Assembly: GCA_032027145.1 (NCBI GenBank)
Contig: JAVSMP010000001.1
Span: 3,415,116-3,479,115, forward strand
Source: Ignavibacterium sp.
GTDB lineage: Bacteria; Bacteroidota; Ignavibacteria; Ignavibacteriales; Ignavibacteriaceae
Direction of reading: 5' to 3'
Length of the DNA: 64,000 nucleotides
Of the stretch, positions 55,889 through 64,000 are shown piece after piece. The notes under the pieces are model-generated. The model worked only from the letters and a program-made list of their open reading frames with translations, was not told where the DNA came from and did not search any database. Made by a program: the position numbers and the translations under genes. Numbering within the stretch: the first letter of the stretch is position 1; every line of letters begins with the position of its first letter.

Positions 55889-56815
55889 TTAGTCCGCATC
55901 TTTTAGAAATCCAGCATTTCTTTGCAAGCCTTTTAGCTTTGTCCGTTTAATCGGACTTTCAGCAAACCTTTCATTAAAGCCTTTGTTATCCAGATTTAAT
56001 ACTTCATCAAGAGAAAGCTCTTTGTTCTTGGGGTAAAAATCCTGAATTGAAGTTGTGAATGAGAATTTATTATTCCATGGACAAACATCCTGACAAATAT
56101 CACAACCAAAAATCCAGTTTTCAAATTTTCCCTTCAACTCAGGTAAAATCTCACCTTTATTTTCAATTGTCTGAAAGGAAATACATTTATTTGCATCAAC
56201 AACATATTCCTGAACAATCGCTTTAGTTGGACAAGCATCAATACACGCAGTACAAGTACCGCAATGATCAGTAATTATATCCGAATAATCAAATGTCCAA
56301 TTAGTAATAATCTCTGCAATAAAAAACCAACTGCCTTTGTTTGGATTAATAATATTTGTGTGCTTCCCCATCCATCCTAAACCAGACTTAACAGCCCAAA
56401 CTTTGTCCATAACCGGACCGGTATCAACATACGATTTAGTTTCAAGTTCAGGTTCAATTTGTTTTAATTCGCTCTCAAGCTTTTCAAGCATTTCCCACAT
56501 AATAAAATGATAATCTTTTCCCCAGGCATAACGCGAGACTTTTCCCTTTCCCTTTTCTTCGATATGCCTGAATGGAGTATAGTAATTAAGTGCGAGTGAA
56601 ATAACACTTTTAGCAGAAGGAAGAATCTCCTTGATATCTTTTCGCTTATGAAAATTTCTTTCCATATAACCCATAGTTGCCTGATATCCTTTATCAAGCC
56701 ACAACTGTAGTTTTTCAGTTTCTCTTTCAAGCAGATTCACTTTTGCAAATCCAACCAAATCAAATCCGAGCAGTTTTGCTTTTTCTATTACTATTTGATT
56801 AGTTAATTGCGGCAT
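55889..56815 (-). CDS. queG: Epoxyqueuosine reductase
   Basis: 308 aa. Cobalamin-binding domain start (LGFDLVGFAKVN), SLALNYYTPF and the catalytic Asp region YVDTGPVMDK. Two 4Fe-4S motifs follow: CGTCTACIDACP and CDICQDVCPW. It makes the last step of queuosine in tRNA. It stands alone; a short repeat occupies the upstream gap. Confidence 0.94.
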   Translation of the reverse strand: MPQLTNQIVIEKAKLLGFDLVGFAKVNLLERETEKLQLWLDKGYQATMGYMERNFHKRKDIKEILPSAKSVISLALNYYTPFRHIEEKGKGKVSRYAWGKDYHFIMWEMLEKLESELKQIEPELETKSYVDTGPVMDKVWAVKSGLGWMGKHTNIINPNKGSWFFIAEIITNWTFDYSDIITDHCGTCTACIDACPTKAIVQEYVVDANKCISFQTIENKGEILPELKGKFENWIFGCDICQDVCPWNNKFSFTTSIQDFYPKNKELSLDEVLNLDNKGFNERFAESPIKRTKLKGLQRNAGFLKDAD

Positions 56816-56867
56816 AAGGTTTAATAAATTGCTCAGTTAAGTACTTGATGTTTTAGAAATTTCATAT

Positions 56868-56900
56868 TGTCATTCTGAACTTATTTGCAGAATCTTATCA
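56868..56900. repeat. Short dispersed palindrome (CATTCTGA...AGAATC type)
   Basis: CATTCTGAACTTATTTGCAGAATC contains the ATTCTG/CAGAAT stem seen in widespread intergenic GTCATTCTGAnC...AGAATCT repeats. It lies in the gap upstream of queG, and AAGAATCT-like words recur at 56935-56955. Confidence 0.4.
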
Positions 56901-56977
56901 TTTTAATTTTCAGCGTAAATCAGGAAAGACTGCACCAAGAATTCTAAAGAATCTCTTTCAACTGATTGATTTTAATA

Positions 56978-57823
56978 CTATTGAAAATCCTTAAATACTT
57001 TATCCTGTACTATTCCCTTTTCAGAATGTTTTACAGTTGCAATTGCAAATTCAGGATCGTGACAAAAATATAGCATCCAGTTTTCATCAGCAGCTAACTT
57101 AAGATATTTTTTCTTTTCCTCAACTGTTACTAATGGCTGAATGTCATATCCCATTATATACGGGATTCTGATTTGCGAAACGAATGGAATTAAATCACAG
57201 CAATAAAGAAGTGTATTAGATGAATCAGATATTTTTATTATTTGCTGACTAATTGTATGACCGTTAATAACTTTAAACGAAATATCATCATCAAACTCTT
57301 GTTCACCATCAATAAAAGTCAGAACTCCCGCATTAGCTAAAGGTTCAAAATTTTCTTTGATATAACTTCCTTTATCCCTGTCGGATGGATTCATACCCCA
57401 TTCAAAATTTTTCCTTTGAACAAAATATTTAGCATTTGGAAAAGAAGGGATAATTTTACCGTCTTCAATTTTTGTTGAGCCACCGGTATGATCAAAATGC
57501 AGATGGGTTAAAATTACATCAGTAATATCAAGGGGGCTTATACTGTTTAATTCGAGAGACTTTTCAAGACTGAGTTCAGGATCAATACGATAGATATTTT
57601 TTGATTTGTCATCCCACTTATTTCCCATACCAGTATCAATCAGGATTTTCTTATCCTTGCTGATAAGCAAAAGATTTCTTGTAGCAAGAGTAACTCTGTT
57701 TTGTTCATCGGCAAGATTTGATTTTTCCCAAAGCGGTTTAGGTATTATTCCAAACATCGCACCGCCATCTAAACCGATCTTACCAGAAACAATTGTTTTA
57801 AGTTTATATTTGCCAATTTGCAT
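56978..57823 (-). CDS. MBL-fold metallo-hydrolase
   Basis: 281 aa from the ATG at 57823. A longer reading from a GTG at 57916 would run through the ferredoxin terminator and is rejected. Metallo-beta-lactamase fold: VILTHLHFDHTGG (HxHxDH zinc site), VINGHTISQQIIKI (next His), LYCCDLIPF and the closing CHDPEFAIATV. Substrate unknown (N-acyl lactone or glyoxalase-like members exist). No partner gene nearby suggests one. Confidence 0.88.
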   Translation of the reverse strand: MQIGKYKLKTIVSGKIGLDGGAMFGIIPKPLWEKSNLADEQNRVTLATRNLLLISKDKKILIDTGMGNKWDDKSKNIYRIDPELSLEKSLELNSISPLDITDVILTHLHFDHTGGSTKIEDGKIIPSFPNAKYFVQRKNFEWGMNPSDRDKGSYIKENFEPLANAGVLTFIDGEQEFDDDISFKVINGHTISQQIIKISDSSNTLLYCCDLIPFVSQIRIPYIMGYDIQPLVTVEEKKKYLKLAADENWMLYFCHDPEFAIATVKHSEKGIVQDKVFKDFQ

Positions 57824-57900
57824 AGAATAATACCTGAAGAAATTTAGAGTAAATTTAAATAAGATTTTAGAAAGGTCGTAATGAAATGAAATAAAAATAA

Positions 57901-57919
57901 AGGGTGGATTTCCCACCCT
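57901..57919 (-). terminator. Intrinsic terminator of the ferredoxin gene
   Basis: On the minus strand AGGGTGG-GAAAT-CCACCCT followed by TTATTTTTATTT, 5 bp past the ferredoxin stop. Its position also decides against the longer start of the MBL gene. Confidence 0.8.
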
Positions 57920-57924
57920 AAAAT

Positions 57925-58257
57925 TTATCTTCCTATACTGTCAAGATATTCTTTTCTCTTCAATAATGTATCAACATCTTCAACATGCTTTGGATCAGGG
58001 ATACAACAATCAACTGGACAAACAGCAGCACACTGCGGCTCATCGTGAAATCCTTTACACTCGGTACATTTATCCGGAACAATATAAAAGAAATCGGTTG
58101 AATAAAAACCAGTCGCACCTGAAGGAGCAGCATCATCTTTGCTGTAATGTACACCAGCTAATTCCCAATCAACTCCGCCTTCATAAATTGCAGTATTTGG
58201 GCATTCTGGTTCGCAAGCGCCACAATTGATACATTCTTCAGTTATCATTATTGCCAT
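57925..58257 (-). CDS. 2[4Fe-4S] ferredoxin (YfhL/Chlorobium type)
   Basis: 110 aa. First cluster motif [12 protein letters not shown] (about 9-20) and second [21 protein letters not shown] (about 64-84), the latter with the eight-residue insert of the Chlorobium/alvin-type ferredoxins. A 40-residue insert between the motifs ([13 protein letters not shown]) is longer than usual. It carries electrons between cytoplasmic oxidoreductases. AAGGAGA precedes the ATG. Confidence 0.93.
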   Translation of the reverse strand: MAIMITEECINCGACEPECPNTAIYEGGVDWELAGVHYSKDDAAPSGATGFYSTDFFYIVPDKCTECKGFHDEPQCAAVCPVDCCIPDPKHVEDVDTLLKRKEYLDSIGR

Positions 58258-58383
58258 AAATTTTCTCCTTAATTTATTAACAGAACTTGAATACTAATAT
58301 AATTTCTAAATCTATATGCTATTTATAAAAACTTAAGCTCTTCTTCAAGGCAAAATTTAAAAAACAAGCATAATTTCAAAGAT

Positions 58384-59112
58384 TTACCAACTTCCGCTAG
58401 CGCCGCCTCCACCAAAAGAACCACCGCCGCCGCTAAATCCGCCGCCCCCACTCCAACCCGAACTACCACCCCAGCTTCTGCTTCCACTTGACCATCCGCT
58501 TGATCCTGATCCGGTACGATAAATCCCTCCGGGTGACATCGGTCCAGAATTACGAGCAATTAAAAAGATTACAATTAAAAAAATGATTACAAACATAATT
58601 GGAAATTCATCACCTGATCCGTTATTAGAATCATCAGCATGATATTCTCCGCCAATAGCCTTAATAATAGCATCAATTCCATTTGAAATGCCGAGATAGA
58701 AATTTCCGCTTTTAAATTCTGGAGTGATTTCATTTCTTATAATTGAACTTGCTATCGCATCCGGAATAGCTCCTTCAAGTCCATATCCAACTTCAATCCG
58801 CAATTTTTTATCATCTTTGGCAATTAAAAGCAAAACCCCATTATTATTTTTTTCTGTTCCAATTTTGTTGTTTGTTGCAGTTTCTTCCGAAAGCATTTCT
58901 ATCGGATAGCCCTCAAGTGAAGAGATAACTAAGACAACTATTTGAGTAGAAGTAGTGTCCTGATAAGCTCTTAATCTATTGTTAAGATCATTCAGTTCAG
59001 TTTCACTTAGAGTACCGGTAAAGTCATTAGCCCACATTTTAAGTTTCGGTATCTCAGGCTGGGCAAAAACAAAAACAGTACAAAAAGCAAACAGAAAAAT
59101 GAAGTATTTCAT
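58384..59112 (-). CDS. TPM-domain membrane protein (YgcG-like)
   Basis: 242 aa. Signal peptide (1-17), TPM phosphatase-like domain (about 28-155) with DFTGTLSETE, TSTQIVVLVIS and GYGLEGAIPDAIA, one membrane helix (about 172-189) and a Gly/Ser-rich tail ending in GGGGASGSW. Paired with LemA as in many genomes (1-bp gap). Function of the pair is not settled; a role in envelope stress or membrane upkeep is suspected. Confidence 0.9.
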   Translation of the reverse strand: MKYFIFLFAFCTVFVFAQPEIPKLKMWANDFTGTLSETELNDLNNRLRAYQDTTSTQIVVLVISSLEGYPIEMLSEETATNNKIGTEKNNNGVLLLIAKDDKKLRIEVGYGLEGAIPDAIASSIIRNEITPEFKSGNFYLGISNGIDAIIKAIGGEYHADDSNNGSGDEFPIMFVIIFLIVIFLIARNSGPMSPGGIYRTGSGSSGWSSGSRSWGGSSGWSGGGGFSGGGGSFGGGGASGSW

Positions 59113-59113
59113 T

Positions 59114-59722
59114 TTAGAATTCTACTTTGGGTGGTGTGTCAGCACCTTGAATCGCTTTAAAGTACTGTTTCTCACCAAAGCCAAAAATCCCTGCTAACAT
59201 AGATGCAGGAAACCTTTTAATTGTAGTATTGTACTGCTGAACTACTTCATTAAATTTCTTACGCTCAACAGAAATTCTATTTTCAGTTCCTTCTAATTGT
59301 GCCTGAAGCTGTAAAAAGTTTTCATTTGCTTTAAGTTGAGGATAATTTTCAACTGTAACCAATAATCTTGATAAAGCTCCGCTCAATTCGCCCTGCAAAG
59401 ATTGAAATTTTGCAAAAGCCTGCGGATCATTTAATACTTCCGGAGTTATATTAAACTGGCTAACTTTTGCGCGGGCTTCAGTAACCTGGGTCAATACTTC
59501 TTTTTCAAAATCAGCATAACCCTTTACTGTGTTCACGAGATTTGGGATCAAGTCTGCCCTTCTTTGATATTGGTTTTCTACCTGCGACCACTGCTGCATA
59601 ACAGCTTGATCTTGTGAAACCATATTGTTATAGGTACTCATTCCCCAAAAGAACAGCATTGCGAGTGCTAAAAGAATTACTCCTCCAATTGCACAGCCGA
59701 TCATCATCCCTTTATTTTTCAT
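59114..59722 (-). CDS. lemA: LemA family protein
   Basis: 202 aa from the ATG at 59722, which follows a perfect AAGGAGG. A longer TTG start at 59758 is unlikely. N-terminal membrane helix (about 5-27), then a helical domain with YNNMVSQDQAVMQQWSQVENQYQRRADLIPNLVNTVKGYA, the LemA signature (spread over about 28-66). The bulk of the protein is outside the membrane. Operon with the TPM protein. Confidence 0.92.
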   Translation of the reverse strand: MKNKGMMIGCAIGGVILLALAMLFFWGMSTYNNMVSQDQAVMQQWSQVENQYQRRADLIPNLVNTVKGYADFEKEVLTQVTEARAKVSQFNITPEVLNDPQAFAKFQSLQGELSGALSRLLVTVENYPQLKANENFLQLQAQLEGTENRISVERKKFNEVVQQYNTTIKRFPASMLAGIFGFGEKQYFKAIQGADTPPKVEF

Positions 59723-59834
59723 TGGACCTCCTTCTTTCAATTTATTTGGAGTTAACAATATAGATTATGTTAATTTGTAGTTAAAAAATAATACTTAATT
59801 TAATACAAATGTACAGTTAAAAACATTATTTTTA

Positions 59835-60674
59835 TCAGGGTTTGCTGCCATAAAAATCAAATTGTAAGCGTTCAAGTGCATTATTAATAATTGTAAGATT
59901 CTTCTCTTTTGCGAATTTTTCAGCATTTTCTATATTACCAGTGTAAAACCGAAGCCACAAAAAATTTCCTGTGATAATTCCATCAAATATTCTGTCTTCA
60001 ACAAAAGAGTTGATTGTCAGATAACCAAACAGAACATTCCATCCAAGAGAAATTAGACCATTTAAATATTCTCCGGTGTAAAACTGACCAAATCCGGGAA
60101 TAACGTATGAGCTATATTTTGCAAAGCTTTCATTGTAAGAATCATTAACTACTGATCTACAAATAACAGCTAAAGCAGAATCCAGATTTTCTTCTGAAAA
60201 TATTTCTGCAGCTCTTTCCCATTCGTTTGAAAAAATATAATTCCACCCTAACCAATATTTTATTTCTTTCGTTTTGTTAAAGTATTTTGGGCTGGCGAGC
60301 AGTGAGTTTAGTATTTTTTCAGATTGTTGTGTGGTTCTGCGTAAAGTATTTGTTCTTGCAGATAGTATTTTTGCATTAAATAATTGTTCGTCATTTTTTG
60401 AATTAATCTCAGAGAGTATAAAATATTTTAATGCTTCATTATACTTAGCACCGGCTTTATATGATAATCCTATTAACATATTAGCATCAAATTCATAAAG
60501 CTTTTGTTCATCAAAAAACAAGAGTCTTTTGGATTCAGTTATCGCATCAAAATATTTTTCCTGTTCAAATAAACTTCTTGCATAATTATATTGTTCTTCC
60601 AAAGAATTCTGTGCCAGACACGGGCAGACTAATAACATCACAACTAATATTATTTTCTTAATTGCAAAAATCAT
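59835..60674 (-). CDS. Exported TPR/membrane protein, paralogue of the next gene
   Basis: 279 aa from the ATG at 60674 (a longer start at 60722 is possible). Signal peptide (IILVVMLLVCPCLAQ), TPR-like helices (about 20-160), then the YVIPGFGQFYTGEYLNGLISLGWNVLFGYL motif (about 185-215), a membrane-embedded pattern also present in the upstream gene. The start overlaps that gene's end by 17 bp. The PGxGQxYxG pattern resembles DUF5683-like membrane proteins. Function unknown; the neighbour YidD-like gene hints at membrane biogenesis. Confidence 0.7.
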   Translation of the reverse strand: MIFAIKKIILVVMLLVCPCLAQNSLEEQYNYARSLFEQEKYFDAITESKRLLFFDEQKLYEFDANMLIGLSYKAGAKYNEALKYFILSEINSKNDEQLFNAKILSARTNTLRRTTQQSEKILNSLLASPKYFNKTKEIKYWLGWNYIFSNEWERAAEIFSEENLDSALAVICRSVVNDSYNESFAKYSSYVIPGFGQFYTGEYLNGLISLGWNVLFGYLTINSFVEDRIFDGIITGNFLWLRFYTGNIENAEKFAKEKNLTIINNALERLQFDFYGSKP

Positions 60675-61503
60675 ATTCGGGAATAAAAAACTTTTCTTCT
60701 TCAATAAAAGAATAAATATCATTTATAAAATCAAAATTAATTTTCGCATTGAATATCTGTGCTGAAGCTACTGAGCCATATATATTGCCTGCATAAAATC
60801 CTGCACCAGCTAAAGTAAAAATCCATGCGCGGATTGGATGATTATTGTTAAAATTCGTGTAAGCCAAATATGAAAATAATCCAGTAAGTAAAAATGAAGT
60901 GATTCCATCGCTGTAGTTTTCTGTATAAATTTTTCCCAAACCAGGGATTAACGTTGAATAAACTCCAGCCAGAATTTCACTTTTATAAGCAGGTTTTGTT
61001 TTACGTAAATAAAAGTTTTGAACAATAGATTTTTCCTGAACATCAAAAGGTTCTAAAAATATTTTTTCAGCAGGCATTAATTCATTGTTTAGTAAATATG
61101 AAAGATTAACAATTTTTTTCACACTGTTTGAAAAATTGGATTTTAAATAGAATAATTCATTTGCTTTTGAATTTAGTTCAGAAAATAATTTCAGTTTAAA
61201 TAATGATTTCAACTCTTCAATCCTGCTTAATTGATAAAACCGTGAAGTTTCTGGTAGTTTGTTGAAATATCTTATTGCATTAGTCTGATCATCAATAGCA
61301 GAAAAAGCTATAGCAATTTTAAACCGGACAGTGTCTTCATCAGAAAATTTCAAATACTTTTCATATTCATCAATAGCTCTTAAATAATCATGATCACAAA
61401 ACAGATAATCGGCAAAAAGCTTGATGTTTTCTGGCGAATTAAAATTTATATTCTGAGACAGGGCAGTTATTGAAATGATTATCTGGATTAAAAGAACTTT
61501 CAT
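60658..61503 (-). CDS. Exported TPR/membrane protein with IPGLGKIYT motif
   Basis: 281 aa. Signal peptide (1-16), TPR-like helices (about 27-150), then STLIPGLGKIYTENYSDGITSFLLTGLFSYL (about 187-217) with two further hydrophobic segments. Same layout as the downstream gene, so a tandem duplication. It is coupled to the YidD-like gene by an ATGA overlap. No enzymatic motif. Confidence 0.72.
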   Translation of the reverse strand: MKVLLIQIIISITALSQNINFNSPENIKLFADYLFCDHDYLRAIDEYEKYLKFSDEDTVRFKIAIAFSAIDDQTNAIRYFNKLPETSRFYQLSRIEELKSLFKLKLFSELNSKANELFYLKSNFSNSVKKIVNLSYLLNNELMPAEKIFLEPFDVQEKSIVQNFYLRKTKPAYKSEILAGVYSTLIPGLGKIYTENYSDGITSFLLTGLFSYLAYTNFNNNHPIRAWIFTLAGAGFYAGNIYGSVASAQIFNAKINFDFINDIYSFIEEEKFFIPEYDFCN

Positions 61504-61982
61504 CTGGTTTCTTTAACCTGTGTTCCGGCGGGAATTATCTTAATAAGCTCTTTATCAAGGGTGTACAAATCAACCGGATCATAAAAATGATGCCTGCCAT
61601 AAAACGGATAATGCTCTGCTCTTTCAAAAATGTTTGTATCTCTTGAAAACCGATCAAAGAACATCAATGTACCCTGAAAAATATTTGTTTGTTTAACTGC
61701 TGCAAAAAGAAAAGCAGAACAAGTTGGATAAAAAGGACAATTATCCCCATCAACATCTGAAATGAAAAATCTATATGCGTTGATTACAGGCTTCAAAACA
61801 AGATCACTAAAAGAGTTAATTGAAAAATCAAATTGTTTTGCGTTTGTTTCGGCTGATATTTTATAATCCGGGTCAGATTTTTCCCATCTAACCCAATCGG
61901 TTTGAGAATGTGCAGTAACAAAAAGCAGCAATACCAGAAGTAATAGTTTATTTTTATTTATTATCAAGCAAGGCTCTTGCAA
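61500..61982 (-). CDS. YidD-like protein with N-terminal signal sequence
   Basis: 160 aa. Hydrophobic signal (LLLLVLLLFVTAHS) followed by PVINAYRFFISDVDGDNCPFYPTCSAFLFAAVKQTNIFQG, which is the YidD motif (Y..FIS...G..CxFyPTCSxY) spread over about 62-101. Ordinary YidD is about 80 aa, cytoplasmic and sits by yidC. Here it is longer and seems exported. No ATG is available near the start: it begins at TTG 61982 or TTG 61967, overlapping the acyl-CoA dehydrogenase end. It is coupled to the next gene by ATGA. Confidence 0.75.
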   Translation of the reverse strand: MQEPCLIINKNKLLLLVLLLFVTAHSQTDWVRWEKSDPDYKISAETNAKQFDFSINSFSDLVLKPVINAYRFFISDVDGDNCPFYPTCSAFLFAAVKQTNIFQGTLMFFDRFSRDTNIFERAEHYPFYGRHHFYDPVDLYTLDKELIKIIPAGTQVKETR

Positions 61983-63099
61983 TTACAACCTTTTGAATTT
62001 CAGAAGTTCCCTCATAAATTTCAGTTATCTTTGCATCCCGCAAATATCTTTCAACCAAATATTCGCGAACATATCCATAACCGCCGTGTATCTGAATTGC
62101 ATCAAGTGCATTTTGTACAGCTACCTTTGATGCATAAAGTTTAGCCATTGCAGCTTCTTTATAATAAGGTTTGCCGGCATCCTTTGCTGCGGCTGCTTTT
62201 AATGTAAGCAGTTTGGCAGCATCAACTCGAACTGCCATATCAGAGAGCATAAACTGAATAGCCTGAAAATTTGAGATTGTCTGCCCAAATGCTTTTCTTT
62301 CTTTAGAATATTTTACTGCTGCATCAAGCGATGCTTCTGCAATACCGACAGCTTGTGATGCGATTCCGATTCTGCCGCCATTTAATGTATTCATCGCAAA
62401 GTTAAAACCTTTTCCTTCTTCCCAAACCACATTTTCAGCTGGTACTTTACAATTCTGGAATGTTAATGAACAAGTATCAGAGCTTCTTATACCGAGTTTA
62501 TCTTCTTTTACTCCATGTTCAAAACCGGGTGTTCCTTTTTCAACAACAAGTGTAGAGATACCTTTATGACCTAATTCTTTATTTGTAGTTGCCATAACTA
62601 AAACATAATCAGCAGTAGTGCCGTTTGTTATCCAGTTTTTAATCCCATTTAATACAAAATAATTACCTTCTCTGTCGGCAGTTGTTTTTTGTTTTGTTGC
62701 ATCACTGCCTGCCTCAGGTTCTGATAAAGCAAAAGCTCCAAGCTTTTCACCTTTGGCTAATGGAATCAGATATTTCTCTTTAACATAGTCTGACCCATAT
62801 TTCTCCAAGCCATAGCATACCAATGAATTATTAACAGACATAATCACACCAACGCTTGCATCAACTTTAGAAATTTCTATCATTGCCAGAACATAACTGA
62901 TAGTATCAAGACCCGCCCCGCCAAATTCAGGTGGTACCATCATACCCATAAAACCAAGTTCACCCATTTTTTTTACTATCTCATACGGAAACTCAGCAGT
63001 TTTATCTCTATGAACTGAAGAGGATGCAATTTCATTTAATGCAAAATCTTTTGCAGATTCCTGGATCATAAGATGTTCTTCAGTAAGATTGAAATTCAT
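61954..63099 (-). CDS. Acyl-CoA dehydrogenase
   Basis: 381 aa from the ATG at 63099 (AAAAAGGATTTGCC before it; a longer TTG reading adds a Lys-rich tail unlike the family). FAD-binding LGAFALSEPEAGSDA and WITNG, the base EGTSEIQ (catalytic Glu of short/medium-chain enzymes in IYEGTSE) and AIQIHGGYGYV. Oxidises acyl-CoA to enoyl-CoA with electron transfer flavoprotein. Ends inside the YidD-like gene start. Confidence 0.92.
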   Translation of the reverse strand: MNFNLTEEHLMIQESAKDFALNEIASSSVHRDKTAEFPYEIVKKMGELGFMGMMVPPEFGGAGLDTISYVLAMIEISKVDASVGVIMSVNNSLVCYGLEKYGSDYVKEKYLIPLAKGEKLGAFALSEPEAGSDATKQKTTADREGNYFVLNGIKNWITNGTTADYVLVMATTNKELGHKGISTLVVEKGTPGFEHGVKEDKLGIRSSDTCSLTFQNCKVPAENVVWEEGKGFNFAMNTLNGGRIGIASQAVGIAEASLDAAVKYSKERKAFGQTISNFQAIQFMLSDMAVRVDAAKLLTLKAAAAKDAGKPYYKEAAMAKLYASKVAVQNALDAIQIHGGYGYVREYLVERYLRDAKITEIYEGTSEIQKVVIARALLDNK

Positions 63100-63254
63100 G
63101 GCAAATCCTTTTTTAATTTTAATAAAACATTTAATTTTAAATTGCTTGTTAATAGTATTTATTTTATCCAAAAATAAACTAATAATTCAAATGTATCAAT
63201 CTCGGGGAAAAACTGGTTGGTATTTTTGTCAAGAAAAACAATGAAGATCAGGTT

Positions 63255-64000
63255 ATGACGGAAGAATTAAAAACAGAGGGTCCGGTAAGGAAAACCTTAC
63301 TGAAAGGACTAACTCCAAAAGAATTAAAAGATTTTTTTGTAGCAGCTGGTGAAAAAAAATTTAGAGGAGAGCAGTTATTTGAGTGGATATATGGGCATAT
63401 GGCGCAAAGTTTTGACGAAATGACCACACTACCAACTTACCTTAGAAAAAAACTAAATAATTACTGCGAGTTAAACTCTCTAACTTTGGTTTCAACACAA
63501 ACATCAAACCGAAGCGGAACAAGAAAATATTTGTTTAAAACTTTTGATGAACATCTGATTGAATCAGTAATAATTCCGGAACCAAAAAGAATTACTCTTT
63601 GTATATCTACACAGGCAGGATGCCCGCTCGACTGCCAGTTTTGTGCAACCGGACTGATGGGTTACAAACGCAATCTTAGTTCGGCAGAAATAATAGACCA
63701 GTTTTTGATGGCATCAAAAGAATTCGGCAAAAATAAGATTTCAAATATTGTTTATATGGGAATGGGAGAGCCGCTGCTCAATTATTCAAATACCTTAAAG
63801 TCACTTCAGATTTTTGCTGAAGAAAAAACAAGAGATATCAGTTTAAAAAGAATTACTGTTTCAACAGCAGGTATTGCCCCTAAAATTATTGAACTTGCTG
63901 ACAGCGGATTGAAGGCTAAGCTTGCATTTTCTTTACATTCTATGTTTGAAGAAACCAGAAGTAAAATAATGCCGATAAATAAAAAATATTCTTTGTCCGA
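63255..64000 (+). CDS. rlmN: Dual-specificity RNA methyltransferase RlmN, 5' part, cut by window edge
   Basis: Reading from the ATG at 63255 gives 248 codons to the window edge. KFRGEQLFEWIYGH, then the radical SAM CX3CX2C motif in QAGCPLDCQFCATG, YMGMGEPLLNY and LAFSLHS are RlmN signatures. It methylates A2503 of 23S rRNA and A37 of some tRNAs. No earlier in-frame ATG; the Shine-Dalgarno is weak (ATCAGG). It faces the acyl-CoA dehydrogenase across a 155-bp gap. Confidence 0.93.
   Translation, partial: MTEELKTEGPVRKTLLKGLTPKELKDFFVAAGEKKFRGEQLFEWIYGHMAQSFDEMTTLPTYLRKKLNNYCELNSLTLVSTQTSNRSGTRKYLFKTFDEHLIESVIIPEPKRITLCISTQAGCPLDCQFCATGLMGYKRNLSSAEIIDQFLMASKEFGKNKISNIVYMGMGEPLLNYSNTLKSLQIFAEEKTRDISLKRITVSTAGIAPKIIELADSGLKAKLAFSLHSMFEETRSKIMPINKKYSLS

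Noticed and set aside
57824-57916. Longer N-terminus for the MBL-fold protein from a GTG start
   Set aside because: It would lie over the terminator of the ferredoxin gene, and the family alignment begins at the later ATG (57823).
58323-58559. A 78-codon frame overlapping the TPM protein tail
   Set aside because: It is an out-of-frame reading of the Gly/Ser-rich codons of the TPM gene.
1-64000. tRNA, rRNA, insertion sequences, integrase or prophage
   Set aside because: I looked for conserved tRNA arms, transposase/integrase motifs and direct repeats flanking the T6SS region and saw none; this is a reading by eye, not a search.

Overview
The window is AT-rich (by eye roughly one third G+C) and reads as a chromosomal segment of a Gram-negative bacterium of the FCB group, most likely Ignavibacteriota (Ignavibacteria/Melioribacter-like). 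The evidence is two proteins ending in a type IX secretion sorting domain with the NYPNPFNP signature, an UpxY-type NusG paralogue, lipoproteins with Lnt, and a Bacteroidota/Chlorobi-like housekeeping set. The taxonomic call is inference. Nearly everything is on the minus strand; plus-strand genes are a secreted phosphodiester glycosidase, a small membrane protein and the 5' part of rlmN.

Layout. 1-740: 5' part of an SDR oxidoreductase gene, and an UpxY/NusG-like antiterminator. 971-3481: T9SS cargo with eleven 29-residue repeats. 3547-40079: about 36.5 kb of co-oriented, tightly packed genes forming a complete type VI secretion system (T6SS) of the classical TssA-TssM kind. In transcription order: fha/tagH, tssJ, tssK, tssL, tssM, tagF, tssA, tssB, tssC, hcp, tssE, tssF, tssG, tssH (clpV), vgrG; then a cargo/accessory block: PAAR protein with Ig/transthyretin-like tail, OmpA-like protein with a metzincin zinc site, beta-propeller protein, a second Ig/transthyretin-like protein, a caspase-like Cys/His protein, a lipoprotein and a DcrB/Eag-like protein; then a phospho-signalling block: FHA-TM-lytic transglycosylase fusion, PP2C phosphatase with an extracytoplasmic tail, Ser/Thr kinase with six PEGA repeats, and an IPT/TIG protein.

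40080-41145 is a 1.07-kb non-coding gap with a strong plus-strand terminator-like RNA element. 41146-63099 is mostly housekeeping: secreted phosphodiester glycosidase; methyltransferase, glycosyltransferase and exonuclease; thioesterase and threonine aldolase; EamA transporter, acylphosphatase, ispF, dedA and lnt; era; an ECF sigma/anti-sigma pair facing a small membrane protein; trxB, queG, an MBL hydrolase, ferredoxin, TPM and LemA proteins, two paralogous membrane proteins with an exported YidD-like protein, and an acyl-CoA dehydrogenase. 63255-64000 is the start of rlmN on the plus strand.

How it fits together. The membrane complex (TssJLM), baseplate (TssEFGK), sheath (TssBC), tube (Hcp), spike (VgrG-PAAR), ClpV and TssA form a contractile injector. 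The kinase, phosphatase, two FHA proteins and TagF are the known kind of post-translational control. One FHA domain is fused through a membrane segment to a lytic transglycosylase, which would link phosphorylation to local wall opening. The cargo block between spike and signalling genes contains proteins without signal peptides (metzincin-like, caspase-like) each followed at once by a predicted exported protein (propeller, lipoprotein). Two effector-immunity pairs are the most interesting undescribed possibility here.
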